From the NCBI GenBank assembly GCA_004376645.1, contig SOJC01000060.1, positions 1 through 49,480 on the forward strand: a DNA stretch of 49,480 nucleotides, in the 5' to 3' direction. The notes under the pieces are model-generated. The model saw only the letters and a program-made list of their open reading frames with translations. It was not told the origin of the DNA and searched no databases. This stretch comes from Candidatus Bathyarchaeota archaeon (GTDB taxonomy: Archaea; Thermoproteota; Bathyarchaeia; Bathyarchaeales; SOJC01). This document shows positions 25,116 through 34,355 of the stretch, in pieces; positions within the stretch are counted from its first letter, which is position 1; the number at the start of each line of letters is the position of its first letter. A program made the position numbers and the translations under genes.

Positions 25116-25586
25116 ATGCGCGTTAGGATGGATTGTTTGAGGCGTGAATACCCCACTAAGCCTATTGTAGGAGTAGGTGCAGTCATAATATCCAGTGGCA
25201 AGATGCTTCTAGCTAAACGAGGTTCTGAGCCTGGAAAAGGTAAATGGAGCATTCCAGGTGGCCTCGTCGAACTCGGTGAAATGGTGCGGCACACTGTGGT
25301 TCGGGAAGTTAAAGAGGAGTGCGACTTGGACGTAGAGGTTCATAGTCTAATAGATGTGGTTGACAACCTAATCCCAGATGAAGCAGGTAATTGGCGCTAC
25401 CATTTTATCATCTTGGACTTCTTTGCACGAGTGAAGGGAGAATGTAAGCCGGTTGCAGGGAGTGACGTGCTGGCGCTACGATGGGTCTCTTTAGATGAAG
25501 CAGGGAAGATGAACCTTACTGAAACTTTCAGAGAATTCTTGCAGAGAAACCGGGAAATTCTTCAGCAATTCAACTCTAAACGATGA
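25116..25586 (+). CDS. Nudix hydrolase
   Basis: About 156 aa. The Nudix box runs GGLVELGEMVRHTVVREVKEECDL, with the G-x5-E, RE and EE residues present; the final conserved Gly is Asp. It hydrolyses nucleoside-diphosphate-linked compounds; the substrate is not predictable, although ADP-ribose or mutagenic nucleotides are common for this size. The ORF-track version wrongly reads through tRNA-Met. Starts at 25116 or 25128 are both possible. The gene begins about 12 nt after the tRNA, so it may share its promoter. A decayed partial copy follows. Confidence 0.88.
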   Translation: MRVRMDCLRREYPTKPIVGVGAVIISSGKMLLAKRGSEPGKGKWSIPGGLVELGEMVRHTVVREVKEECDLDVEVHSLIDVVDNLIPDEAGNWRYHFIILDFFARVKGECKPVAGSDVLALRWVSLDEAGKMNLTETFREFLQRNREILQQFNSKR

Positions 25587-25622
25587 TCGCCTTCTGATGG
25601 TGGATCCCGTGCTGGAAGCGGT

Positions 25623-25748
25623 ATGCTCGCCGTAAGAGAGGCTCTCTTAGATGAGGCAGGAGAATTAGAGTTAACCGGATCATTCAGAGAGTTCCTTGCA
25701 TGCGTGTATGCACGCATTCGAAAACTTCAACGATTTAATTCTTGTTGA
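25623..25748 (+). pseudogene. Decayed duplicate of the Nudix C-terminus
   Basis: In frame this reads MLAVREALLDEAGELELTG, then SFREFLA...RFNSC, clearly similar to the end of the neighbouring Nudix protein (LALRWVSLDEAGKMNLTE, TFREFL...QFNSKR). Nothing upstream carries the Nudix box. The copy therefore looks like a remnant of a tandem duplication or a recombined end, with a 3-residue insertion that contains a GTGTATGCAC-type palindrome. Expression is unlikely. Confidence 0.65.
25700..25713. repeat. Copy 3 of the dispersed palindrome
   Basis: ATGCGTGTATGCAC, inside the decayed Nudix copy at the point where it is longer than the intact gene. Confidence 0.3.
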
Positions 25749-25831
25749 GATAAGCGCATGAGACATCAACCAAAATCCTTAATTTCAGTCTATTCTTCAT
25801 AGGATAGTCTTTATGGAGTGTAGGGAAAAAT

Positions 25832-26626
25832 TTGCCTAGGATTATTGTTTGCCTCAAGCAAGCCATAGATGTTAGTCAGTTGAAAGCGGATCCTGCAACA
25901 GGGAAGTTGATAATGACAAGCGTACCGCAGAAAATTAGTGATTTCGACAAAAACGCGTTAGAAGAAGCAGTACGTCTCAAGGAAAAGTTTGGGGGAGAAA
26001 TTTTAACGGTTACGGTGAGTGTGGAAGACGCGAAGACATCTGTTAGAGAAGCTTTGGCAATGGGAGCTGACAGAGGATATTTAATCACCGACAAAGCCTT
26101 AGAATTCTCCGACACATTAGCAACTTCAATTGTGTTAGCTGAAGCGGTTAAGAAAGTAGGACAGTGTGACCTTATACTTTGTGGCGAAGCTTCAATTGAC
26201 GGTTTTTCAGCGCAAGTTGGACCACGTATGGCTGAACTACTGAACATTCCCGTGATTACATATGCTAGAAAGATCACGTTGGAAAACAACACAGTTATTG
26301 CAGAGAGAGTTCTAGAAGATCGTTATGAGACAGTGAAAACCAAAACGCCAGCAATAATAACAGTTACTAAGGAGATCAATGAACCAAGAATTCCTTCTCT
26401 AATGTCAATAATGAAAGCTTCCAAGAAGGAGATAATATACTGGACCTTGGAAGATCTCGACATTCCAGTGAATAAAGTTGGAGAACTAGGTTCTGGCATT
26501 AAAATCATAGACATTTTGGCGCCAAAGACGGAACGCAAGAAGATTGTGATTGAAGGAGAGAGCCCAGTTGAGGTCGCAGAGAAACTAGTGAAGGCATTAA
26601 TTCAGGAAGGTGTGGTTGGGAGGTAG
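25832..26626 (+). CDS. etfB: Electron transfer flavoprotein beta subunit
   Basis: 264 aa, usual length. N-terminal RIIVCLKQAID, central DLILCGEASIDGFSAQVGPRMAELL (family signature region) and the TKTPAIITVTKEINEPRIPSL loop. With EtfA it forms the AMP/FAD heterodimer that takes electrons from acyl-CoA dehydrogenases. The start is TTG at the position where the TATA-like AGTCTTTATGG predicts transcription to begin, so probably leaderless. EtfA follows after 5 nt. Confidence 0.95.
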   Translation: MPRIIVCLKQAIDVSQLKADPATGKLIMTSVPQKISDFDKNALEEAVRLKEKFGGEILTVTVSVEDAKTSVREALAMGADRGYLITDKALEFSDTLATSIVLAEAVKKVGQCDLILCGEASIDGFSAQVGPRMAELLNIPVITYARKITLENNTVIAERVLEDRYETVKTKTPAIITVTKEINEPRIPSLMSIMKASKKEIIYWTLEDLDIPVNKVGELGSGIKIIDILAPKTERKKIVIEGESPVEVAEKLVKALIQEGVVGR

Positions 26627-26631
26627 AAAAG

Positions 26632-27600
26632 ATGAGTGAACATCGGGATGTCTGGGTTTTCTCTGAAAACTATGATCTAATGCTCGAATTATTAACTGCT
26701 GGAAACCCACTTGCAGCTGATCGCAGCTCGAAATTAGTAGCTGTACTAATTGGAAGTGAGATAGAAGAAAAAGCACATGAACTTCTCAAGTATGGTGCTG
26801 ACAAGGTTCTTGTAGCCGACTATCCAAAATTGAAAGACTTTCAAATAGAAAAGTACTTGGGTATTTTAACGAGTCTCACTAAAAAGAATAAACCTGAAAT
26901 ACTTCTCATCGGATCTACAAAAAACGGGAAGGAGCTTGCTTCCCGTCTAGCTACAAGACTTGAGACCGGATGTACACCAGACTGCAGCACAATAACCATT
27001 GACGAAAGAGGACAACTACTGACAAAAAGAATCGTATATAGCGGCAACGCAGTAGTCACAGCCACTTATCTTAAAAAGCCTCAGATAGCCACCATCCCAC
27101 ATAGGGCATTTGAAAAGCTGGAGCCGAGAGAAAGGGAAGGCGAGATTACAAAAGTGGAAGTGACAGTGGAAGAGCCACAAGTGGAACTCGTGGGAACCAA
27201 CAGGATGGAAGTAGCTAATGTGAGAATCGAGGACGCTCGCATCGTTGTCTGCGGAGGACGAGGAATCGAAAAGAAAGAAGATTTTAAACCACTTCAAGAG
27301 CTCGCACAACTTCTCGGTGGTCAAACCAGCAATACTCGACCATTAGCTGAAGATAGAAAATGGTTCACCGGATGGGTTGGCTTATCTGGAAAGAAGATCA
27401 AACCAACGGTTTACATAGGATGTGGCATCAGCGGAATGATTCAACATATTGCTGGGATGCGAGATTCTCAGGTGGTCGTTGCAGTCAATAAAGATCCTGA
27501 AGCAGCGATCTTTGAGGTTGCTGACTATATTATAGTCGGGAATCTATATGAGATAGTTCCCGCGATCGTTGAAGCGCTAAAGAAAGCATTGAAGAATTAA
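26632..27600 (+). CDS. etfA: Electron transfer flavoprotein alpha subunit
   Basis: 322 aa. The C-terminal FAD-binding domain carries VCGGRGIEKKEDF, SGKKIKPTVYIGCGISGMIQH and VAVNKDPEAAIFEVADY. The N-terminal domain pairs with EtfB. ATG start with GGAGGT eight bases upstream, five bases after etfB. No ferredoxin-like extension, so nothing indicates the bifurcating EtfAB-Bcd form directly. Convergent with the acyl-CoA dehydrogenase gene, its likely electron donor. Confidence 0.95.
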   Translation: MSEHRDVWVFSENYDLMLELLTAGNPLAADRSSKLVAVLIGSEIEEKAHELLKYGADKVLVADYPKLKDFQIEKYLGILTSLTKKNKPEILLIGSTKNGKELASRLATRLETGCTPDCSTITIDERGQLLTKRIVYSGNAVVTATYLKKPQIATIPHRAFEKLEPREREGEITKVEVTVEEPQVELVGTNRMEVANVRIEDARIVVCGGRGIEKKEDFKPLQELAQLLGGQTSNTRPLAEDRKWFTGWVGLSGKKIKPTVYIGCGISGMIQHIAGMRDSQVVVAVNKDPEAAIFEVADYIIVGNLYEIVPAIVEALKKALKN

Positions 27601-27607
27601 CAGTACC

Positions 27608-28825
27608 TTACTTATAGGCTATGTAGTCCTTTCCTAACAATTCTCTCGCTATTACTACTCGCTGAATATTCGTTGCCCCTTCCGCACCTATGCAATAAGA
27701 CATTATCCCTCTCAATCCCATTTCCACTGGACACTCTTTTGTGTAGCCGTATGCACCAAACCAAAGCATAACATGTTTACAGACATCAAATGCAAAGTGT
27801 GGAGTCTTTAGTTTGCATGCTGAAATCATCTGAGCAACCTCAAGGGGAGTAAAACGTTTCTCCTTATAGCGTTTGTCCATCATCCAAGCAGTTCTGAAAG
27901 TGAGAGATCTTAATGCTTCTAGTTCTGCCCAATCATCTGCCAACTCGAATTGTAAACCTTCAAACTTCCCAATTGGACGTCCAAATGCTCGACGCTCTTT
28001 TAAATAGTCCATACCTAACTCCAGAACTCGTTTTGCAGTGCCTAAACATACAGCAGCGATAAGGATGCGCGCGCAATCGAATCCTTCCATCGTCAAGTAG
28101 AAACCCTTGTCAACCTCGCCAAGAAGGTAATCTTCTGGCAATTCCACGTTTTTCATTACAAAACCACCAGTAGAGATAGCCATTCTACCCATGTCATCAA
28201 AGCGTTTGTTAATTTCTACTCCTGCTGAATTCATAGGTAAGTAGAACCCTGTCAATCCTCGATGCGGAGCACCTGGCGGCGGAGGTGATGTTCTTGCATT
28301 AACGAAATATCCCCCACCCCAATTCTTAGCCTCTTCAGTACCGCTTATGTACATCTTCTCGCCGTTGAGTATCCATTTGTCTCCTTCTTTTCTCGCTGTA
28401 GACCGAAATCCTGCAACGTCAGAGCCTCCACTAGACTCTGTGGAAGCTATACCGATGAAAGCATCGCCTTTGATGGCTTTTCGAATAACGTCTTCTCTAA
28501 CTCTCTCACTGCAGTGCTTATCAACAGCGTACCCCCAAGATGATTCGACAAGCCAGAGCACTGGAAGGGCTATACTAATGTCTGCATAGCCTAACTCTTC
28601 AGCTACTATACAAGCAGTAACCCAATCTGCGCCTAAGCCACCATGTTCTTCCGGAGCAGTCATGATCAGCAAACCAAGATTAGCCATACCTTTTACTATA
28701 CTTTGAGGAATCTCACCTTTAGTGTCCCATTCTCTAATTTTTTCTAAGGGAAGATTCTTGTTACACCATTCACGCAATGTACTGCGAATTATTTCTTGTT
28801 CTTCCGTGAAACTGAAATCCACCAT
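27608..28825 (-). CDS. Acyl-CoA dehydrogenase
   Basis: 405 aa with the three-domain acyl-CoA dehydrogenase layout: N-terminal helices (FTEEQEIIRSTLREWCNKN), the beta domain with GIASTESSGGSDVAGFRST and the flavin-contact segment KWILNGEKMYISGT, and C-terminal helices ending in GAEGATNIQRVVIARELLG. The Glu in that last motif is a candidate catalytic base. It oxidises an acyl-CoA to enoyl-CoA with FAD; chain specificity unknown. Seven bases separate its stop from that of etfA on the other strand. Confidence 0.93.
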   Translation of the reverse strand: MVDFSFTEEQEIIRSTLREWCNKNLPLEKIREWDTKGEIPQSIVKGMANLGLLIMTAPEEHGGLGADWVTACIVAEELGYADISIALPVLWLVESSWGYAVDKHCSERVREDVIRKAIKGDAFIGIASTESSGGSDVAGFRSTARKEGDKWILNGEKMYISGTEEAKNWGGGYFVNARTSPPPPGAPHRGLTGFYLPMNSAGVEINKRFDDMGRMAISTGGFVMKNVELPEDYLLGEVDKGFYLTMEGFDCARILIAAVCLGTAKRVLELGMDYLKERRAFGRPIGKFEGLQFELADDWAELEALRSLTFRTAWMMDKRYKEKRFTPLEVAQMISACKLKTPHFAFDVCKHVMLWFGAYGYTKECPVEMGLRGIMSYCIGAEGATNIQRVVIARELLGKDYIAYK

Positions 28826-29068
28826 TTATATTCCCCTTAAAGAAGGAATAGTTTCTGCATGACGCATATAAGGGTTACCAGAGTGTCTGCAACGGAACAA
28901 ATGCGACTCATACAAAATCCACTCGTGTATGGAAGTTTCATCCAAGCATGCATGAAATAGTTTTCTTCAATAGATACCAAATCATTATTTCGAATCCTAC
29001 CTGACCTTTTAAAAATCAGAATTTTTATAGTCTTAGAGTTCAATTCAACTGTTAGACTGGGAATTACA

Positions 29069-30379
29069 TTGAAACAAGCCGACGAAATCATCGATAAAGC
29101 AAGCAAGTTCCTTATAACTAGCATGGTAAACAAATTAGAGCCTATCGTGGTAAGCGAAGCAAAGGGTGCAGTCATAAAGGATGTTGTGGGCAAAGAATAC
29201 ATAGACTGTTTTGCTGGAATATCTGTTGTTAACGTTGGCCATGGCCAACCGGAAATACTTGAAGCCGCAATCAACCAAGCGAAGATTTTAGTGCACGCAG
29301 GCAGCTATGTCTACTACGTTCTTCCCACCGTGAAGCTAGCCGAGAAAATTGCAGAAATCACCCCAGCACCCTTGCAGAAGAGCTTCTTCGGCACAAGTGG
29401 AGCTGAAGCTGTGGAATGCGCAATGAAACTTGCTCGGAAGTACACCAAGAAACCCGAGTTTATAGCGTTGATGGGTTCTTTTCATGGCAGAACCTTGGGC
29501 ACTATGAGCATAACAGGATTAGCTGGACGAAGGAAATACGATATGGGACCTTACCTCCCTGGAATTTCATTCGCACCTTCACCATATTGCTACCGTTGTC
29601 CGTTTAGAAAGGAGTATCCAGAATGCGACATACTCTGCGCAAAAACGTTGCAAAACGTTATTGCCTATTCCACCAGCAAAGGTGTTGCAGCCTTCATTGC
29701 TGAGCCAGTCATGGGAGAAGGAGGAATAATCCCACCACCACCAGAGTATTTTCAGATCATAAAAGAAACATTAGACGAGCACGGCATACTCTTCATAGTT
29801 GACGAGGTTCAAAGCGGATTCGGACGGACAGGCAAACTCTTCGCCATCGAACACTACGGAGTAGAAGCAGATATCATGACTATGGCGAAGGGCATAGCAA
29901 ATGGCTTCCCGATCGGAGCATGCACAACTAGAGTAGACATTGGCAACTCATTTGAGCCTGGCGATCACTTATCAACTTTTGGAGGGAACCCTGTCTCCGC
30001 TGCTGCAGCACTCGCAAGCATTAGGGTGATTCTTAGGGATAAGCTTCCAGAGCACGCATCTGAGAAAGGAATCTACTTCATGAAACGGCTCAATGAGATG
30101 AAAGAGGAATGCCCCCTCATTGGAGATGTCCGAGGGAAAGGATTGATGATAGGAATCGAACTCGTAAGAGACAGAGAGAAGAAGACGCCAGCGGAAGAAG
30201 AAACCAGAAAAGTCAGAGACATCGTCAGAGAGAAAGGATTGTTGATTGGCTCCGGCGGAGCTAAAGGATGTGTGCTTAGAATTCAACCACCATTAATCAT
30301 CGAGAAGGAACAGATAGGGAAGGCATTAAGCATCCTAGAATTCGCAATAAGAAAGGTAGGCTCTAAACTACAAAGCTAG
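29069..30379 (+). CDS. Class III PLP aminotransferase (GabT-like)
   Basis: 436 aa. KSFFGTSGAEAVECAMKLAR, FHGRTLGTMSITG, the PLP-contact IVDEVQSGFGRTGK and the Schiff-base Lys in MTMAKGIANGFPIG. A Cys-rich insertion (SPYCYRCPFRKEYPECDILC) is typical of the archaeal subgroup. Several archaeal members annotated as 4-aminobutyrate aminotransferases turned out to be ornithine aminotransferases or amino-acid racemases, so the substrate is open. TTG start; a TATA-like TTTTATAG lies at about 29023. First gene of a run leading into the archaeosortase. Confidence 0.92.
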   Translation: MKQADEIIDKASKFLITSMVNKLEPIVVSEAKGAVIKDVVGKEYIDCFAGISVVNVGHGQPEILEAAINQAKILVHAGSYVYYVLPTVKLAEKIAEITPAPLQKSFFGTSGAEAVECAMKLARKYTKKPEFIALMGSFHGRTLGTMSITGLAGRRKYDMGPYLPGISFAPSPYCYRCPFRKEYPECDILCAKTLQNVIAYSTSKGVAAFIAEPVMGEGGIIPPPPEYFQIIKETLDEHGILFIVDEVQSGFGRTGKLFAIEHYGVEADIMTMAKGIANGFPIGACTTRVDIGNSFEPGDHLSTFGGNPVSAAAALASIRVILRDKLPEHASEKGIYFMKRLNEMKEECPLIGDVRGKGLMIGIELVRDREKKTPAEEETRKVRDIVREKGLLIGSGGAKGCVLRIQPPLIIEKEQIGKALSILEFAIRKVGSKLQS

Positions 30380-30382
30380 AAG

Positions 30383-31783
30383 ATGACAATGCTGCGTCAG
30401 GTGGATGAAGTGAGCGCCAAGAAGAAGAGTGTTCGCTACGTTCTCCCACTAATACACCAATCAGCTCTCAATCTTGGTGCATTGACAGGACAGACTACCT
30501 ACGCAAACTTTGTAAGCAGGATACGCCAAAAGCAAATCAAGATACCTATGAAAACCGCAGTGTTGAGATATTGTGAAAGATTGAAGACGAAGGTAAGTTA
30601 TCTCTTACCTACTATACTCATTTTCACCTTAATCCTAGCGCCTTTCTGCTTACTCTTCCTATTTGATGCTGATTCCTTCTCCAGAACTTGGAAGGGTAGA
30701 ACTTTCTATCTATTCTTCCTATGGTTGGTCTTCCTAGAGATTCTGTTGGAGTGGGAGACAGTCAAAGAAAGAAGACTGTCGATAAAGTCTCCTAGATTCC
30801 TGTGCTTTGCAGCAGCTTCCACGCTCCCTGCTTTCTACGCTGTTGCTGTCCACTTTCTTGGACTGAACTCTGTTCTATTTGAGATGGTTGACTGGTTAGG
30901 AATCCCATTTATCCCAGACCAGACTGGGGGATTTAGAGCTCAAGCCTATAGCTCATGGGTTCTTTCAGTTGAATACTTGGTTTTCACTGTCCTCTTTGCG
31001 ATGATTTTCTGGCTCGCATATCACAAGGATGGACTAAAAATTTTCTCCGTCTCATTATTTTTCATAGGGGCGATTGGCACAATCTATATGATAGACACCA
31101 TTTATCCCTATGGTTACTTCACTCCTCTCCAAGCCTTCGTACCATTAACCGCTTCGATGGCCGCAAACATCTTAAACTGGTTAGGCTACCAAACCGTATT
31201 CATAGGTCAAGTACTAGGAGTGCCCATTCTACAAGTATCAGACGCATCAGGCAACTTCTTAGTTCGCTACGGAATAGGTTGGCCATGCGCAGGGGTCCAA
31301 AGCCTTCTAATTTATACCTTCGTCATTCTGATATTCTTCAAAAAGACAACTATACCGCTCCTGCACAAAATAGCCTATTTTGCCTTCGGCGCACTCATTA
31401 CATACTGTATTAACATCCTCAGAATAGTTGCCATCTACTTAACATACATATATAATCTAAGTCAAGGCAAAGCAGCCGCTCAACAAGCTGCCAGCCTCTT
31501 CCACGACTACTATGGAGGCTTGCTGTCAATGACTTGGATAATGATATATCCTCTCCTGATTATAGGAACCCGCATACTCTGGAACAAAATCAGAACGCCA
31601 CCACCACATCTCAAAGTCTACGAGAAGAGCACAATCGAAGACTATGATACTCCTACAACCGTGTTAGGGACAAACCCCAAAACCACCAACACCTATAGAG
31701 GAAAAACAAGTCATAACCAGATTCCTTCGAATGAAAATACTCAAACTCACAAGGGAGAACCAGACCAAATCGGTGGCGTTTGA
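30383..31783 (+). CDS. Archaeosortase/exosortase-family membrane protein
   Basis: 466 aa with about eight membrane segments between residues 70 and 405. The transpeptidase triad is visible in the last third: Cys in GIGWPCAGVQSL (about 302), Arg in NILRIVAIY (about 346) and His in LFHDYYGG (about 373). Archaeosortases cut a C-terminal tripartite signal and attach surface proteins to lipid. The 65-residue N-terminal cytosolic extension and the 60-residue polar C-terminal tail (Thr/Asn/Pro-rich) are unusual. It starts 3 nt after the aminotransferase stop and overlaps the next gene (TGATG). Confidence 0.88.
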   Translation: MTMLRQVDEVSAKKKSVRYVLPLIHQSALNLGALTGQTTYANFVSRIRQKQIKIPMKTAVLRYCERLKTKVSYLLPTILIFTLILAPFCLLFLFDADSFSRTWKGRTFYLFFLWLVFLEILLEWETVKERRLSIKSPRFLCFAAASTLPAFYAVAVHFLGLNSVLFEMVDWLGIPFIPDQTGGFRAQAYSSWVLSVEYLVFTVLFAMIFWLAYHKDGLKIFSVSLFFIGAIGTIYMIDTIYPYGYFTPLQAFVPLTASMAANILNWLGYQTVFIGQVLGVPILQVSDASGNFLVRYGIGWPCAGVQSLLIYTFVILIFFKKTTIPLLHKIAYFAFGALITYCINILRIVAIYLTYIYNLSQGKAAAQQAASLFHDYYGGLLSMTWIMIYPLLIIGTRILWNKIRTPPPHLKVYEKSTIEDYDTPTTVLGTNPKTTNTYRGKTSHNQIPSNENTQTHKGEPDQIGGV

Positions 31784-32292
31784 TGACGATTATAGTGGAT
31801 GATGCAGGCAGTGGCGATCTCCTCTTCGGAGTGGTTATCGGCGCATATCGTGTCGAAGACCGCGAATTCAAGTACGGAGTAGTAGATGTCAAATATTTTC
31901 AGCGACCCAGCTTTCGACGGAAGGAATATCTTAAACAGACCTCAAGACTCGTACTACAGTTGCTAGAGGAGCTTGAGCTTAAAACGGATGAAACTGTCAA
32001 GATTTGTCGAGGTTCAATCTTTGATCAAGCCCTGGAAGATTTGAGGAAGAAACTCGGTGAAGCTCGTATCCAGAGAGTCAAAGTCACAGGAGAACCCCAA
32101 TACCTTATAGAGACCGCCTACTTGGATGAAATAAGAAATCTTGGCTACGAACCACTCAAAGAACGGGAACTAAAGCGGGCTAAAAGTTTCTTCCACATGA
32201 TGAGATGGCTGAAGAAGAACCCAGATAAGATGAAACATGCCAAGACGGGTTGGCCTCGTCTCTCCAAATACCGTCTGTTTCGATCAACCTAA
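31783..32292 (+). CDS. RNase H-fold-like conserved unknown
   Basis: 169 aa. The start TIIVDDAGSGDLLFGVVIGA resembles the catalytic start of RNase HII/HIII (DEAGRG-type), with a second Asp in place of Glu. Later, TDETVKICRGSIFDQALEDL fits the next strand-helix unit. The remaining acidic ligands of RNase HII are not obvious, so activity is doubtful. The basic C-terminus could bind nucleic acid. The ATG overlaps the archaeosortase stop as TGATG; pelA follows about 80 bp later in the same direction. Confidence 0.6.
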   Translation: MTIIVDDAGSGDLLFGVVIGAYRVEDREFKYGVVDVKYFQRPSFRRKEYLKQTSRLVLQLLEELELKTDETVKICRGSIFDQALEDLRKKLGEARIQRVKVTGEPQYLIETAYLDEIRNLGYEPLKERELKRAKSFFHMMRWLKKNPDKMKHAKTGWPRLSKYRLFRST

Positions 32293-32369
32293 GTAAGTAA
32301 TCACCTAAAACGATACTTAAGCGCGAACCATCGTTTCTAACTCTTTAATAGCGGGCTTTTTTCTATTAG

Positions 32370-33473
32370 GTGAAACATGCAGGTGCAGGATTCTTGAAGG
32401 TTCTGGAGAAGAATTTCAAGAAAGGCTTCGTTAAAGTTGTGCCTAAAACATTAGACGATCTGTGGCACCTTTACAACATTATCTATAAGGGAGATCTCAT
32501 TTACGCCCGGACAACCCGAGAGGTGAAGATGGACGTAGACTATTCCAGACCTCAAAAGGGTAAGCGGGTTTCAACCTTTCTTAGCGTAGGAGTTGAAGAT
32601 GTAATGTGGGATCGAAGCTTGAATAGACTCCGAGTTCACGGCAGAATTCGTGATGCTCCTGAAAACATAGCGGGAAGAGGATCCCATCATACTCTCAATA
32701 TCCAAGTCAACAGACCTTTAACGATTGTGAAGGATAGATGGTTGAAACACCACATTGACCGCCTTGAAAGAGCGGAACACTTTGAAGTTCCCCCTATCAT
32801 CGTCGTATCTATCGACAGTGAAGAATTCTGCATAGCCCTCATAAGACAATACGGATTAGATATAAAAGTCGGAGGTAAAGCAGAACTTCCAAGAAAACAC
32901 GAAGCGGATAAGAGAGCAGACGCTTTGCAGAGATTCTTCAAAGAGGTCTTAGATACATTACGTGAGATTTGGAAGAGCCGTAAATGTTCAATCGTGATAA
33001 TTGGAGTCGGCTTCGTCAAGACACAATTCTTCAAGTACCTAAAGAAGGAAACTTCGGACATCGCACAGTCCTTGGCTGATTTGAAGAGCGTAAACAGCAG
33101 CGGCGTAGCAGGAATTGAAGAAGCTTTACGTTCAGGCATCCTAGAGAAAACATTGAAAAACCTGCGCATCGCGGAAGAGGCTAAGCTTGTAGAGGAAGTA
33201 CTTGAAAGACTTGGAAAAGAGAACATCAAAGTAGCTTATGGCTCAGTACAGACTAGAGCAGCGAACTCATTAGGAGCAATTGAAAAACTGCTGGTCTTGG
33301 ATTTTACAATAAGAGACGCCTCAAACGAAGAGCGACTAGAACTAGAAGGGCTAATGATTGATGTTGAAAGGAAGAAGGGAAGTGTCATGATAGTGAGTGT
33401 TGAACACGAAGCGGGTCAGAAACTCCTTGCGCTGGGTGGAGTCGCAGCACTACTTCGATTCCCAGCCACCTGA
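32370..33473 (+). CDS. pelA: Pelota (Dom34) ribosome-rescue factor
   Basis: 367 aa with three eRF1-like domains: Sm-like N-terminal (about 1-130; VVPKTLDDLWHLYNIIYKGDLIYARTTR), central (about 135-260; IIVVSIDSEEFCIALIRQYG) and C-terminal (about 265-365; VAYGSVQTRAANSLGAIEKLLVLD). No GGQ is present, as expected for Pelota. It works with aEF1A/ABCE1 to split stalled ribosomes. GTG start inside TTAGGTGAAAC; TATA-like TTTAATAG at about 32344. Confidence 0.95.
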   Translation: MKHAGAGFLKVLEKNFKKGFVKVVPKTLDDLWHLYNIIYKGDLIYARTTREVKMDVDYSRPQKGKRVSTFLSVGVEDVMWDRSLNRLRVHGRIRDAPENIAGRGSHHTLNIQVNRPLTIVKDRWLKHHIDRLERAEHFEVPPIIVVSIDSEEFCIALIRQYGLDIKVGGKAELPRKHEADKRADALQRFFKEVLDTLREIWKSRKCSIVIIGVGFVKTQFFKYLKKETSDIAQSLADLKSVNSSGVAGIEEALRSGILEKTLKNLRIAEEAKLVEEVLERLGKENIKVAYGSVQTRAANSLGAIEKLLVLDFTIRDASNEERLELEGLMIDVERKKGSVMIVSVEHEAGQKLLALGGVAALLRFPAT

Positions 33474-33482
33474 AGATTTTCA

Positions 33483-34193
33483 CTACCTGTAATACCTAAG
33501 TCGCCGCCTGACTTCAGGTTTAGTTTCAGCAAGTCTTTTCAGAGCCATTTCAAAGGTTTCTTCAGAATGTAACATCCTCTTGATAAACACCCCTGTTCTT
33601 CCAAGTTTATCCCTTCTGAGTAATGCACGTACTCTGTCAAACACAGTCTCCGCAGAAATCTCTAAGAGTCTTGCTACTTCTTCTTCTCTGCCAACAATAT
33701 TGCTCTCAACATGTCCCTTCGCCGTTGGCACAATCAACATGAGCCTCTTATCAACACCGACTACCCTTAGATCGCTTCTCAATCCCTTAAGATATATTTC
33801 TCCTCCGAAACGATAGAAACCCCTTTCTATCTGGGTCATCTTTGCAAGCGGAAAAGAAATTGTCTTTCGATCGCCAATCTCGATGTAGCCCTTCAAGACA
33901 TGGTGAGGAGTCGCCTGAATGATCACCCTCTTGCTGATTTGAACACCTGCTCTATCAAGAGCAGTTTCAATAGCGAAGGATGAAGGGGAATTCGACACGA
34001 ACACATCTATATCGCTCTTCACTGTTACATCTCCCCTCGCTATGCTGCCATGCGTTACCGCAGGTAAGTTGGAGACGTCAAGTATCTTCATCAATTCAAC
34101 AGCTTCGCATCGTAGCCTTCTCAGCAATTGCCAATGCTTTTTACTGTAAGCAACATCCACATGTCCCAAGTGTCTAGTTGGCTTTCTAATCAT
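33483..34193 (-). CDS. Nucleotidyltransferase-fold protein
   Basis: About 236 aa. Pol beta-superfamily signature THGSIARGDVTVKSDIDVF (GS motif plus DxD), then a mixed domain and a basic helical C-terminus (KPEVRRRLRYYR). It is a conserved archaeal type, often annotated only as a nucleotidyltransferase; substrate unknown. ATG 34193 is preferred over the TTG at 34232 because of a TATA-like TCATATGC near 34245. Convergent with pelA, divergent from the thiolation gene. Confidence 0.82.
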   Translation of the reverse strand: MIRKPTRHLGHVDVAYSKKHWQLLRRLRCEAVELMKILDVSNLPAVTHGSIARGDVTVKSDIDVFVSNSPSSFAIETALDRAGVQISKRVIIQATPHHVLKGYIEIGDRKTISFPLAKMTQIERGFYRFGGEIYLKGLRSDLRVVGVDKRLMLIVPTAKGHVESNIVGREEEVARLLEISAETVFDRVRALLRRDKLGRTGVFIKRMLHSEETFEMALKRLAETKPEVRRRLRYYR

Positions 34194-34355
34194 AGCGTTC
34201 AATCCTTCAACATGTTCTTTCCATAATTGCAATTCTCGGCTGATGCATATGATTCGAGTACACTCATCAGCAAATCCCTGTCCTTCTCGAATGGGATTTT
34301 ACGCATCATTTATAGATTGCGACAGTCTGTCTTAACAGGCAAACATTTAGGGTTT

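Noticed and set aside
26632-28825. Electron-bifurcating Etf-Bcd complex
   Set aside because: EtfA lacks a ferredoxin-like extension and the dehydrogenase is convergent; no hydroxyacyl-CoA genes accompany it, so bifurcation is not supported by sequence alone.
28837-29274. 145-aa minus-strand ORF
   Set aside because: Overlaps the start of the aminotransferase antisense, with no recognisable domain and Ser/Thr/Ile-rich shadow composition.
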